DNA of 33,948 nt from Bryobacterales bacterium (GCA_028819255.1 JAPPMB010000152.1:1-33948); one strand, 5' to 3'. Numbered from the stretch's first letter, positions 16,277 through 24,565 are shown. Program-made: numbers and translations. The notes: generated by a model from the sequence alone, not told the origin.

Positions 16277-17617
16277 TCACTCAACCGGGCGCCCCGCGCT
16301 CCGGGCCATGTCCGTCACAGCCTCCATCACGACTTCCTCCACGCCGGGCTTGAAGAGCCCGTACTCCACATAGAGCCCGCGTGTTTCGTATCCGCCTTCC
16401 TGGAGAATGCGCGTTGTGGGAAGGTATCCGAACACGTCATTGCCGTATCCGCTGACCCACAGCTTCAGCGGACCCAGCGCTTCTCGTGTGAGTCGCACAT
16501 AGTCCACGACCGTTTCGCCGCTGAAGGCGACCAGCGTCAGGTCCGATCCGAACTGCCACAGGGCGAACGGCGCGCTGTATGACCGCAGGAGCGGCTCGCC
16601 CCGGTCCAGCTTGGCCATTGCACCGTCCACGAAGAAGCGTCGATAGGAGGGCGCGCCCGCCCGCATCGCTTCGATCTGGTCCCGCGAGTGCTCGACAAGG
16701 GGTAGCTCGACTCTCCGGAATTCGGTCCGCAAAGGGCCCCCTACCGGTGCGAGTTCGCCCTTGAGCACCTCTTGCACGGTGGACGCGAGCTCGCTGCCGT
16801 GGCGCCTGGCGAGGTCGAGGGTGCCGCGCGGATACGGGTTGGCGTCGCCCGCGCAGCCCGTCACGAACATGGCCTGGACTCCCGGATTGCGGGCCTCCAG
16901 GAACTGCTGGGCATACCCGGCGTAGTCCCCGGAAACCAGCATGTTGCGTCCGGTGAGCGTCGTGCAATGGGTCGCCGCACCGAAGACCACGGCGCGCAGC
17001 CTGCCGTCAGTCCCCGAGATCCGCAGCACGGGAACCGTGCGGTCCGCCGGACCGCTCGGACTGCTTCCAAGAATGACCCCGCGTTCCGTGAACTCACGTC
17101 GGTTCATGACAAACCCCGCGACGCCACGGTCCCAGGAGAGGTGCGCCGGGCGCAGGCCGCCAAGCGCCCTTTGCGCCGCGGCGACGATTCCGTCCTCCAT
17201 CGCCGCGATGTAGCGCCTGATGGCCGCACGGCTTGATTCCGGGGCGGACGCCAGCATCGAGCCAGCGACCAGGGGCCCTGCGTGAGTGTGCGAGGCATTG
17301 AGCAGGATTTGCTTCCTCGAAAGGCCCTCACTCTCGCTCAGCCTGCGGCAGATCGACGCAGACCGCTCCTCGGTGAAGCCCAGGATGTCGGCGGTGATCA
17401 GCAGCGCCCGGCCGCCGTCGCGGTCCTCAAGGGCCAGCGCCTTGGCATGCAACCTCTGGGCAACAGCCTCGAAGGGCGCCCTCCGGGAGGCGTAGCCACC
17501 CATCGGGATCGGCTCGGAGGGTGTGATGTCGACGGCCGCGAGGCCGACGCTCCAGTCGGCCGGCTGGGCCAGGGCGAGCATCGGCAAGAGAAGCAGAATG
17601 GCCCCGGCCCGCTCCAT
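16277..17617 (-). CDS. Neutral/alkaline non-lysosomal ceramidase-family exported hydrolase
   Basis: A 446-residue secreted protein of the Ceramidase_alk N-terminal domain family; characterised members are zinc amidases that cleave ceramide. Residues 1-17 form a signal peptide (AILLLLPMLALAQ). Family motifs are VGLAAVDITPSEPIPMGGY at the mature N-terminus, LLITADILGF, the zinc-ligand motif NASHTHAGP, and GAATHCTTL followed by SGDYAGYAQQFLE and VTGCAGDANPYPRGT. The long insertions and C-terminal immunoglobulin-like domain of true ceramidases are absent, so another N-acyl or ester substrate is possible. TATACT ends 9 nt before the ATG and GGGAG overlaps that gap, so either leaderless or very short-leader initiation is possible. 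Confidence 0.85.
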   Translation of the reverse strand: MERAGAILLLLPMLALAQPADWSVGLAAVDITPSEPIPMGGYASRRAPFEAVAQRLHAKALALEDRDGGRALLITADILGFTEERSASICRRLSESEGLSRKQILLNASHTHAGPLVAGSMLASAPESSRAAIRRYIAAMEDGIVAAAQRALGGLRPAHLSWDRGVAGFVMNRREFTERGVILGSSPSGPADRTVPVLRISGTDGRLRAVVFGAATHCTTLTGRNMLVSGDYAGYAQQFLEARNPGVQAMFVTGCAGDANPYPRGTLDLARRHGSELASTVQEVLKGELAPVGGPLRTEFRRVELPLVEHSRDQIEAMRAGAPSYRRFFVDGAMAKLDRGEPLLRSYSAPFALWQFGSDLTLVAFSGETVVDYVRLTREALGPLKLWVSGYGNDVFGYLPTTRILQEGGYETRGLYVEYGLFKPGVEEVVMEAVTDMARSAGRPVE

Positions 17618-17626
17618 CGCTCCCGG

Positions 17627-17632
17627 AGTATA
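17627..17632 (-). promoter_or_regulatory. -10 box of the ceramidase-like gene
   Basis: TATACT on the minus strand, 9 nt before the ATG at 17617, in a stretch otherwise nearly all G and C. No -35 hexamer is visible. The spacing predicts a transcription start within a base or two of the start codon. Confidence 0.5.
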
Positions 17633-17890
17633 CCGCCGCGCCCGGGGGGCCGGACCACTTGCAAGCCCATGACTGCCACGGCCGACCTGCCGCCGACGGG
17701 CATGCCCGAGGAAGGGGCTCGAAGATCGTCTTTGCCGGCTCCCTGCGGTTCAGCCCGGAGAAAATTGCCGCCCTCCACTGAACACCTGCGATCCGCCGAT
17801 GGGTCGAGCGTCTGCCTCCCCCCATCGGGCGACTGCCGCAAGAGGCGGTTTCTCGGAAGGTGTGACCGCCTCCGGCCTGCACGACTCAGG

Positions 17891-18054
17891 CTATGCGCAG
17901 CCTGTTGCCAGCGCGAGCGCCCGGCAGGCCTCTGCCGCTGAAGTGATCGGTGCGACCATCGCCGTGGTCAGAAGCGGAAGAACTTGTTGCCGGGTCAGAA
18001 TCACAACGGGTCTTAGGTTGTCGGGCTTGCGGAGCCGGAATTGCCGGATTCTCC
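17891..18054 (-). pseudogene. MazF/PemK-type toxin remnant
   Basis: About 50 codons match the N-terminal half of a PemK/MazF-family endoribonuclease toxin: IRQFRLRKPDNLRPVVILTR, then QQVLPLLTTAMVAPITS. Functional proteins of this group start with a GEIWxFRFRPPDK-like motif and run to about 110 residues. Here the initial GE(I) is in the antitoxin's frame and one base appears to be missing, so no start codon leads into the toxin frame sensibly. After ITS the sequence diverges and hits TAG at 17891. Toxin activity is very unlikely. It overlaps the 3' end of the antitoxin gene. Confidence 0.65.
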
Positions 18055-18306
18055 TTCGCGCGGGACCTCGTGCCAGGATTCCGGCCATGCTCCTTCCTGG
18101 TCCCATCCCCCCAATTCCGTCCGGACTGAGTCCGAACCACCGTAGCCCGCGGCATAGCGGCGGTCAACCTCTCTAGTCTCTCGACGCCGCAGGAAATCCC
18201 GCGCTGCTTCCCGGAGCACGGCCGAGCGTCCCCGCTCCTGAACGGCAGGGTCGCTGTCCAGCCTTTCCAGCAGGGCCTCGTCGCACTCAACGCGAATGGC
18301 CTTCAC
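18013..18306 (-). CDS. MazE-like (CopG/RHH) antitoxin, apparently orphaned and read through into the toxin
   Basis: A 97-residue ribbon-helix-helix antitoxin of the MazE/ChpI type. The N-terminus KAIRVECDEALLERLDSDPA and the helix RGRSAVLREAARDFLRRRET form the DNA-binding dimer. The YAAGYGG...ELGGWDQEGAWPESW segment is the toxin-binding tail. Intact relatives end just after that tryptophan-rich tail; here the frame runs on for about 16 more residues (HEVPREGESGNSGSASPTT) that correspond to the start of the toxin. This is consistent with loss of the original stop or a one-base deletion. I chose the GTG at 18306 because GGAG lies 5 nt upstream; a GTG at 18318 is the alternative. It may persist as an anti-toxin or repressor, or be in decay. 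Confidence 0.7.
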   Translation of the reverse strand: MKAIRVECDEALLERLDSDPAVQERGRSAVLREAARDFLRRRETREVDRRYAAGYGGSDSVRTELGGWDQEGAWPESWHEVPREGESGNSGSASPTT

Positions 18307-18373
18307 AGGAACTCCCACATCGGGTCATCGGGAGTCCGGCATCGCAATCCGGTCCCGTCCCCGCGCCCCGGCG

Positions 18374-19372
18374 CTAGCGTCCGACCCGAACACTCCTTCC
18401 GGTCGCTGCCGACTCGACAGCTGCATCCGCAAGCAGAAGTGCCCGTCGTCCGTCCTCGAATGAAGGTGACGGCTCGCTGCCCGACTCGACAGCGTCCACG
18501 AAGGCATTGATTTCGTGCACGTAGGACTCCGCATAGCGCTCGATGAAGAAGTGATGCAGCAGGCCGCGGGCCGATGTCCCTGCGGCAGTGTGTCGCGAGA
18601 CGTTCGCGGGAGTCGGGTTCTCGCTGATCAGCATGCCCTTCTCGCCGAACAGCTCGATCCGCTGGTCGTAGCCGTAGGCGCAGCGCCTAGAGCAGTTGAT
18701 GTGGCAAAGCGCCCCCGACTCCATGCGCAGGACGGCCATCACGGCGTCCATGTCTCCGGCCTCGCCGATCCGCGGGTCCACCAGAACCGCCCCCATGGCG
18801 GCGACCTCGACAGCTTCCTCGCCGAACAGGAACCGCGCGATGTCGAAATCGTGGATCGCCATGTCGCGGAAGATGCCGCCCGAGACTCGCAGGTAGTCGA
18901 GAGGCGGCGGGGCGGGGTCGCGACTCGTGATCACGGCCTGCTCCAGCCGCCCGAGGTCGCCTTGCAGCGCTGCCTCGCGCAGCGCCGCGTGGCTCGGATC
19001 GAAGCGGCGGTTGAATCCGATCTGCACAGGCACGCCCGATTCCGCGACCACCCTTCGGCAGGCATCGACCCGCCGGATGTCGAGATGAATGGGCTTCTCG
19101 CAGATCACCGCCTTGCCGGCCCGCACCGCCCTCTCAATCAGATCGCAGTGCGTGTCCGTGGAGGATGCGATGAGCACCGCGTCGATCGAGGTGTCGCCGA
19201 GCACGGCGTCGATCGTGGGGGCGGGCGCCGCGCCGGTTTCCTCGGCAGCGGCGTTGCTCGCGGCCGCGTCCAGGTCGTAGATGGCCGAGAGCTTCGCGCG
19301 GGGGTTGGCGGCGAGGTTCTTGGCGTGCATGCGGCCGATGCGGCCAGCACCGAATTGTCCGAAGGTCAGCAT
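18374..19372 (-). CDS. iolG: Inositol 2-dehydrogenase-like oxidoreductase (Gfo/Idh/MocA)
   Basis: A 332-residue NAD-dependent dehydrogenase of the Gfo/Idh/MocA family, matching the IolG (myo-inositol to scyllo-inosose) type along its length. The Rossmann motif is FGAGRIGRMHAKN at the N-terminus. EKPIHLDIRRVD carries the conserved catalytic-lysine motif EKP, RDMAIHDFDIARFLFGEE carries the D-x-x-x-H-D signature, and TSRDPAPPPLDYLRVSGG and YGYDQRIELFGEKGML are characteristic of IolG. The ATG at 19372 is preceded by a strong AGGAGG site, which rules out the longer upstream reading. It lies 49 bp after pyrG on the same strand and is probably cotranscribed. No other inositol genes are present, so the substrate may differ. 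Confidence 0.85.
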   Translation of the reverse strand: MLTFGQFGAGRIGRMHAKNLAANPRAKLSAIYDLDAAASNAAAEETGAAPAPTIDAVLGDTSIDAVLIASSTDTHCDLIERAVRAGKAVICEKPIHLDIRRVDACRRVVAESGVPVQIGFNRRFDPSHAALREAALQGDLGRLEQAVITSRDPAPPPLDYLRVSGGIFRDMAIHDFDIARFLFGEEAVEVAAMGAVLVDPRIGEAGDMDAVMAVLRMESGALCHINCSRRCAYGYDQRIELFGEKGMLISENPTPANVSRHTAAGTSARGLLHHFFIERYAESYVHEINAFVDAVESGSEPSPSFEDGRRALLLADAAVESAATGRSVRVGR

Positions 19373-19421
19373 TGCAATCCCGCCCTCCTTTCCTGCCGGT
19401 GTTCCGGCTGGCAGCTTCGCC

Positions 19422-21110
19422 CTAGCCCGGAGCCCCCTGCAGCCGCGCCCCGAACAGCCGCAGGAACTGGTCGGCCTCGATGTCGGCCAGAGCCTTCCCC
19501 TGCCGCAGCCGCCTCTGGTGGCTGGCGCGCACAAACTCCCTGAAGAGGGGCTGCGGGTCCAGCGGCTTGGACTTGAACTCGGGGTGGAACTGGCACCCCA
19601 GGAACCATGGATGGCTCGGCAGCTCGCAGATCTCCACGTAGTCGACTTCGGGCGTCTCGCCGGTGATCCGCATGCCGTGGCCGGTGAGCACCTGTTCGTA
19701 TTCGGGCCTGTTGAACTCGTACCTGTGGCGATGCCTTTCGCTGATCTCCTCCCTGCCGTAGGCGCTGCGGGCGAAGCTGCCCGGTGTCAGCCTGCAGGGC
19801 CACGCCCCGACCCGCATGGTTCCGCCCAGGTCCTCGACGCCCTTCAGCTCGCGCAGTTTCAGGAATGCGCGGTGAGGAGACTTCGGATCGAACTCCGCCG
19901 AGTGGGCTTCCCGGATGCCGCAGACGTTGCGCAGGAATTCGATCACCATCATCTGCATCCCGAGGCAGATGCCGAAGTACGGTACGTCGTTCACGCGGGC
20001 GTAGCGGACCGCCTCGATCATGCCGTCGATCCCCCGTATGCCGAATCCTCCCGGCACCAGAATGCCGTCGTAGCGCTCCAGCTGGCCGGCACACGTCTCC
20101 CGGGTGATGCTCTCGGCCTCCTGCCAGCCGATCTCAACATCCAGGCTCTGCGCGAGGCCGCCGTGCAGCAGGGCTTCCTTCAGGCTCTTGTAGGAGTCCT
20201 CGTAGTCGACGTACTTGCCGACGACCCCGATCCGCACCTTGTCGCGCGGATTGCGGAGCCGGTCGAGCATGTCCTGCCATGGACCGAGGCTTCTCGGGCC
20301 GGCAGTCAGGCGGAGCCGGTCCAGCACGATGTCGTCCACGCCCTGCTCGGCGAACTCGACGGGGACCTGATAGACGGTGTCGACGTCGCGGGCTGCGATG
20401 ACGGCCTCTCTGTCGACGTCGCAGAACGAGGCGATCTTCTCCCTGATTTCCCGCGAGAAGCCGGTCTCCGTGCGGCAGACCAGGATGTCGGGCTGGATCC
20501 CCAGCGCCCTGAGCTCCTTCACGCTGTGCTGGGTCGGCTTCGTCTTGAGCTCGCCCGCGGCGGCGATGTAGGGGACCAGCGTCACGTGGACAAAGACGCA
20601 TCCGTCACGCCCCACCTGCTGGCGGACCTGGCGGAGGGCCTCCATGAAGGGCAGCGACTCGATGTCGCCGACCGTTCCGCCGATTTCCGTCAGGACGACG
20701 TCGATGTCTTCCGTGGAAACCTTGGCGATCTGCTCGCGGATCGCGTCGGTGACGTGCGGTATGACCTGGACGGTCTTGCCGAGGTAGTCGCCGCGCCTCT
20801 CCCTGGCCAGGATGCGCTCGTAGATGCTCCCGCTGGTCGCGTTGTGCGCCCGCGTCAGGACGGCGTGGGTGAACCGCTCGTAGTGGCCCAGGTCCAGGTC
20901 CGTTTCCGCCCCGTCGTCGGTGACGAACACCTCCCCGTGCTGGAACGGACTCATCGTGCCGGGATCGACGTTGAGGTAGGGATCCAGCTTCTGCAGCGTG
21001 ACCCGCAGCCCCCGGCACTCGAGCAGGTTGGCGATCGAGGAGGACGCTATGCCTTTGCCGAGCGAAGAAACGACCCCGCCTGTGACGAAGACGTACTTCG
21101 GCCGGCTCAC
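19422..21110 (-). CDS. pyrG: CTP synthase
   Basis: CTP synthase (562 residues; family about 530-560) converts UTP to CTP with ATP and glutamine-derived ammonia. The N-terminal synthetase domain opens with KYVFVTGGVVSSLGKGI and contains LDPYLNVDPGTMSPFQHGEV, TDDGAETDLDLGHYERF and EIGGTVGDIESLPF. The class I glutaminase domain has the oxyanion motif PGGFG, nucleophile Cys382 in GICLGMQ, and the His509/Glu511 pair in CQFHPEF. The GTG start at 21110 gives the exact family N-terminus (MSRPKYVFVTGG), and an AGAGG motif lies upstream. It is complete. A long antisense open frame covering it is a composition artefact. Confidence 0.97.
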   Translation of the reverse strand: MSRPKYVFVTGGVVSSLGKGIASSSIANLLECRGLRVTLQKLDPYLNVDPGTMSPFQHGEVFVTDDGAETDLDLGHYERFTHAVLTRAHNATSGSIYERILARERRGDYLGKTVQVIPHVTDAIREQIAKVSTEDIDVVLTEIGGTVGDIESLPFMEALRQVRQQVGRDGCVFVHVTLVPYIAAAGELKTKPTQHSVKELRALGIQPDILVCRTETGFSREIREKIASFCDVDREAVIAARDVDTVYQVPVEFAEQGVDDIVLDRLRLTAGPRSLGPWQDMLDRLRNPRDKVRIGVVGKYVDYEDSYKSLKEALLHGGLAQSLDVEIGWQEAESITRETCAGQLERYDGILVPGGFGIRGIDGMIEAVRYARVNDVPYFGICLGMQMMVIEFLRNVCGIREAHSAEFDPKSPHRAFLKLRELKGVEDLGGTMRVGAWPCRLTPGSFARSAYGREEISERHRHRYEFNRPEYEQVLTGHGMRITGETPEVDYVEICELPSHPWFLGCQFHPEFKSKPLDPQPLFREFVRASHQRRLRQGKALADIEADQFLRLFGARLQGAPG

Positions 21111-21381
21111 CGCTGGACCGCCTCTCGCGCCGCCCCGCCCAAGCCTCCTGAGGCCTCTGGGTCAACACCGGCTGCGTTCCCGCAGCTGTCGGTTCCAAGC
21201 TCGCGACGAGGCTCGGCCCTCTCCCTTGGCACGACTCAGGTTAGCACGTCCGGGGCGCCCGCCCTGGGGTCGAGACTCCGTGGTCCGCAGCGGAGTGCCC
21301 AGCATCCGCCGTTCGCGGTGTTATGCTGATATCGCCTTGGAGCGGGCTGCATGCAGGGCGGCCCTGATCGAGGTGTCGCCG

Positions 21382-22389
21382 ATGAACGGCATGCGGCGGA
21401 AAGGGCGATTCGACTGGCGGTCCAGGCTGGCTGCGGGCTGCTTCCTGGCGCTCGCGTTCGGCGGGTTCCTGATCGCGGCCGAGGCGGATCCCCTCCTTCG
21501 GGAGGACTCCGACAACAGCGACCTGGACCTCGAGTTCGGGCGGCGGGACGTCATCAAGGTCGATGTCGAGATGGCCTTGATCAACGTGACCGTCACGGAT
21601 CCCACGGGTCGCATGGTCACCGGCCTTGGCAAGGAGCATTTTCTCCTCTCGGAGGACAAGAAGCGGCAGGTCATCGAGCAGTTCGGCGCGGAGGAGGCGC
21701 CGCTCTCGCTTGCGGTCGTCTTCGACGCGTCCGGAAGCATGGGCTACAAGATGGGCAAGGCCCGCGAGGCGGTCGCCCAGTTCTTCAAGACCGTCAACCC
21801 CGAGGACGAGTTCTTCCTGGTGCAGTTCAACAACCGGCCCGAGATGGTGACCGGGTTCACCCGCAGCCTCGAGGAGATCCAGAGCCGGCTGACGTTTGTG
21901 CGGTCGAAGGGCAGGACGGCTCTGCTGGACGCCATCTACCTGGCCCTCAATCAGATGAAGCAGGCCCGGAACAACCAGAAGGCTCTGCTCGTCATATCGG
22001 ATGGCGGCGACAATTCCAGCCGCTACACGCCCAGGGAGATCAAGCGTACTGTCCGCGAGTCGGATGTGCAGATCTATGCCATCGGCATCTACGAGCCGTA
22101 CTCGACCCGAGGCCGGACCCCGGAGGAGGCGGCCGGCCCCGGACTGCTCACCGAGATCGCCGAGGCGACCGGAGGAAGGCAGTTTGCCGTGCAGAACGTC
22201 AACGAACTGCCCGACATCGCCGAGAAGATCGGCATCGAGCTGCGGAACCAGTACGTTCTCGGCTACATCCCGGAGAACACGCAGAAGGATGGGAAGTGGC
22301 GCCGCGTGAAGGTCGAGATCAGGAAGATCCGCGGAATGCCCGAACTGCGTGCCTATTACCGCAATGGCTACTATGCGCCGACCCGCTAG
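21382..22389 (+). CDS. Exported VWA-domain protein (VWFA-related Acidobacterial type)
   Basis: A 335-residue secreted protein with one von Willebrand factor A domain. The signal peptide is about residues 12-33 (RSRLAAGCFLALAFGGFLIAAEA). A short N-terminal beta segment, VDVEMALINVTVTDPTGRMVTGL...FLLSEDKKRQVIEQF, is typical of TIGR03436. The VWA domain follows with a complete MIDAS: DASGSMG, the threonine of SKGRTALLDAI, and ISDGGDNSS. The C-terminus IGIELRNQYVLGYIPENTQK is conserved in the family. It is likely to bind metal-dependent protein partners in the periplasm or at the surface; the role is unknown. I chose the ATG at 21382, which has GAGGTG upstream; an ATG at 21391 is possible. Its 3' end overlaps the next VWA gene. 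Confidence 0.88.
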   Translation: MNGMRRKGRFDWRSRLAAGCFLALAFGGFLIAAEADPLLREDSDNSDLDLEFGRRDVIKVDVEMALINVTVTDPTGRMVTGLGKEHFLLSEDKKRQVIEQFGAEEAPLSLAVVFDASGSMGYKMGKAREAVAQFFKTVNPEDEFFLVQFNNRPEMVTGFTRSLEEIQSRLTFVRSKGRTALLDAIYLALNQMKQARNNQKALLVISDGGDNSSRYTPREIKRTVRESDVQIYAIGIYEPYSTRGRTPEEAAGPGLLTEIAEATGGRQFAVQNVNELPDIAEKIGIELRNQYVLGYIPENTQKDGKWRRVKVEIRKIRGMPELRAYYRNGYYAPTR

Positions 22390-23335
22390 CGGGGCGCTTC
22401 CGAGGCTCTCCCGGCCGGGCGCGGCCCTCGGCCTGCTGCTCGCGGCCCTGGCCTCCCCGTCATTTCGCGCACAGGAGGGTGCGGGGCAGTCGGGGGAGTG
22501 CGGGCCGGGCGTGACCTTCTGCGTAGGGACCGAGCGCGTTGTGCTGCACGTGACGGTCGTGGACCGGCAGGACCGCTTTGTGACGAATCTGGGCCGGGAG
22601 TCTTTCGCCGTCCTGGAGGACGATCAGGAGCAGAACCTCACGTACTTCGCCCAGGAGGACGTGCCCGTCTCGATCGGGCTGGTGATCGACAACTCCGGCA
22701 GCATGCGGGAGAAGCGGCGGCAGGTAAACGCCGCCGCCCTCGAGTTCGTCAAGGCCTCGAATCCGCAGGACGAGGTCTTCATTGTCAACTTCAACGACGA
22801 GGCCTATCTCGACCAGGACTTCACGAGCAATCTCGACCGCTTGCAGGACGCGCTGCAGAGAATTGACACACAGGGCGGGACGGCTCTGTACGACGCCACG
22901 AGCATCTCGCTAGACCATCTGGCTGAACACGGCAACAAGAGCTACAACAAGCGGGCGCTGCTCGTCATCACCGACGGCGAGGACACCTCCAGCCGGATGG
23001 ACCTCGAGATCCTCGTGCGCAAGCTCCAGTCCTCGGACGTGACGATCTACGGCATCGGCATCCTGACCGACGAAGAGCGAAGGGCGGCAAGGCGCGCGGA
23101 GCGCCACCTGCGGAGCCTCACGCGGCCGACCGGCGGCCCCGCCTACTTTCCCGCAACGTTCGACGAGGTCGAGCCGCTCGTCAAGCGCATCGCCGCCGAC
23201 ATCCGCAACCAGTACATCATCGAGTACAACTGGCCGGAGGGGAAGGGGCCGGGCTACAGGCGGGTCCGCATCGACCTGAAGGGCAAGGCCAGGAGCAACA
23301 AGGTGCGCCATCGGCCCGGCTACTACGCCGATTGA
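22373..23335 (+). CDS. Second exported VWA-domain protein of the tandem pair
   Basis: A paralogue of the preceding gene, about 320 residues. A signal peptide (ALGLLLAALASPSFRA) is followed by ERVVLHVTVVDRQDRFVTNL and FAVLEDDQEQNLTYFAQEDV. The VWA domain has MIDAS elements DNSGSMREK, GGTALYDAT and ITDGEDTSSR, and the tail reads ADIRNQYIIEYNWPEGKGPG. The start is one of two ATGs (22364, 22373) lying inside the last codons of the upstream gene, so the genes overlap by about 17-26 nt and are translationally coupled. ECGPGVTFCVG after the signal offers two cysteines not present in the first copy. The pair may form a heteromeric surface complex (inference). Confidence 0.88.
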   Translation: MRRPASGALPRLSRPGAALGLLLAALASPSFRAQEGAGQSGECGPGVTFCVGTERVVLHVTVVDRQDRFVTNLGRESFAVLEDDQEQNLTYFAQEDVPVSIGLVIDNSGSMREKRRQVNAAALEFVKASNPQDEVFIVNFNDEAYLDQDFTSNLDRLQDALQRIDTQGGTALYDATSISLDHLAEHGNKSYNKRALLVITDGEDTSSRMDLEILVRKLQSSDVTIYGIGILTDEERRAARRAERHLRSLTRPTGGPAYFPATFDEVEPLVKRIAADIRNQYIIEYNWPEGKGPGYRRVRIDLKGKARSNKVRHRPGYYAD

Positions 23336-23348
23336 CGCTGCCCTGCCG

Positions 23349-23615
23349 ATGAGACTCCTTGCGTGGGGGGAGGCGCTGCGACTCCTTTGGCAGGCTTCGC
23401 GGGGCTCGCGCTTGCGTCCCTGGCGAAGCCCCTACCTGCGCTGGAGGATCGAGACCTACTCCGGGCAGGCCGCAGATTCCATCGGAGCCGCCGAGTTCTG
23501 GCGATTCCTCTGGCGCGAACGGCGCCCGCTCGCCAAATATCTCCGGTGGGCCGCCCGGATGCGGTCCGCGACCGCCCGGCCGCCTAGGCCTCGCCAGCCG
23601 CCTGGAGGGCGGTGA
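23349..23615 (+). CDS. Small basic conserved-looking protein (88 aa), unknown function
   Basis: A hypothetical protein beginning 13 nt after the VWA stop. It is rich in Arg and Trp: LRPWRSPYLRWRIETYSG, then AEFWRFLWRERRPLAKYLRWA. The aromatic-basic pattern resembles small uncharacterised proteins I associate with Acidobacteriota, but I cannot name a family. The reading frame continues convergently into the 3' end of pta, overlapping it by 32 bp. That, and the poor C-terminal complexity (RSATARPPRPRQPPGGR), leaves some doubt. It has no membrane segment. It is probably cotranscribed with the VWA pair. Confidence 0.6.
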   Translation: MRLLAWGEALRLLWQASRGSRLRPWRSPYLRWRIETYSGQAADSIGAAEFWRFLWRERRPLAKYLRWAARMRSATARPPRPRQPPGGR

Positions 23616-24558
23616 CGGCCGCCACATAGTAGATGTCGTCCACCGAGCAGCCCCTGGACAGGTCGTTGGCGGGCTTGTTGAGCCCCTGCAGGAACGGTCC
23701 GAGAGACTGAGCGTTCCCGAGGCGCTCGGCGAGCTTGTAGCCGATGTTCGCGGCGTTCAGGTCCGGGAAGACCAGCACGTTCGCCTTGCCGGCGACCGGG
23801 GAGCCCGGCGCCTTGGATGCTCCGACCCGCTCCAGCAGCGCCGCGTCCACCTGCAGCTCGCCATCGACCTTGATTTCCGGCGCGCGCTCCCGGATGATGC
23901 GCAGCGCTTCGATGACCCTTTCCACCATGGGGTGCCTCGCGCTGCCCTTGGTCGAGAAGGACAGCAGCGCGATGTACGGTTCGGCATTGAGCAGGTTGCG
24001 GCTGTTCCCTGCTGCGGCGATCGCGATGTCCGCAAGCTGGCTGGGATTCGGTGCCGGCACCACCGCCGGATCCGCGAAGATCATCACGCCTTCGGCGCCG
24101 TACTGGGGATCCGGGTGCAGTTGGACCATGAAGCTGGAAACGAGCTTGTATCCGGGCTTGACGCCGACACACTCGATCAGCGCCCGCACGGTCTGGCCCG
24201 TCGTGTTCTTGGCGCCTCCGACGAGGCCGTGGGCGTCGCCGTCGGCCAGCATCAGGGCCGCGTAGTACAGCGGCCCCCTCGCGATCCGCTGCGCCTCCGC
24301 AAGCGTGACGCCGCGGGAGCGACGGCGCTCGTGGTAGATCCGCGCGTACCGCCCGGCCTTGCCGGAGGTCTCCGGGTGCGAGCAATCGACGCCCGGGGCG
24401 CATTCGTCGTTCGTGCTGACGAGAACGGGCTGCACGACCCCGTCGCGAGCCAGCCTTGCGCAGGCCTCGCGGACTCGCGGATCGTCACCTTCGGGAAAGA
24501 CGATGCGGCAAGGCCTTGCCTTCGCGCGGGCGACCAAGCCTTCCAAGTAGGACGCCAT
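23584..24558 (-). CDS. pta: Phosphate acetyltransferase
   Basis: Phosphotransacetylase (324 residues, the short catalytic form without DRTGG domain) interconverts acetyl-CoA and acetyl phosphate. Family stretches are RIVFPEGDDPRVREAC near the start, RGPLYYAALMLADGDAHGLV, GGAKNTTGQTVRALIE, MVQLHPDPQYGAEGVMIFAD and NPSQLADIAIAAAGNS, then LSFSTKGSARHPMVERV, KANVLVFPDLNAANIGYKL, GPFLQGLNKPANDLSRGCS and DIYYVAAVTALQA at the end. The open frame extends 63 codons upstream, but that part has no homology. The ATG at 24558 is preceded by TACGAT 7 nt away, suggesting a leaderless mRNA. No acetate kinase gene is nearby. Confidence 0.94.
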   Translation of the reverse strand: MASYLEGLVARAKARPCRIVFPEGDDPRVREACARLARDGVVQPVLVSTNDECAPGVDCSHPETSGKAGRYARIYHERRRSRGVTLAEAQRIARGPLYYAALMLADGDAHGLVGGAKNTTGQTVRALIECVGVKPGYKLVSSFMVQLHPDPQYGAEGVMIFADPAVVPAPNPSQLADIAIAAAGNSRNLLNAEPYIALLSFSTKGSARHPMVERVIEALRIIRERAPEIKVDGELQVDAALLERVGASKAPGSPVAGKANVLVFPDLNAANIGYKLAERLGNAQSLGPFLQGLNKPANDLSRGCSVDDIYYVAAVTALQAAGEA

Positions 24559-24565
24559 TTCCTTG

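Noticed and set aside
19281..21329. 682-codon open frame on the plus strand
   Set aside because: Antisense to pyrG and iolG, caused by high GC at third positions.
20998..21381. Upstream extension of the first VWA gene
   Set aside because: It runs antisense through the start of pyrG; the signal peptide and GAGGTG site place the start at 21382.
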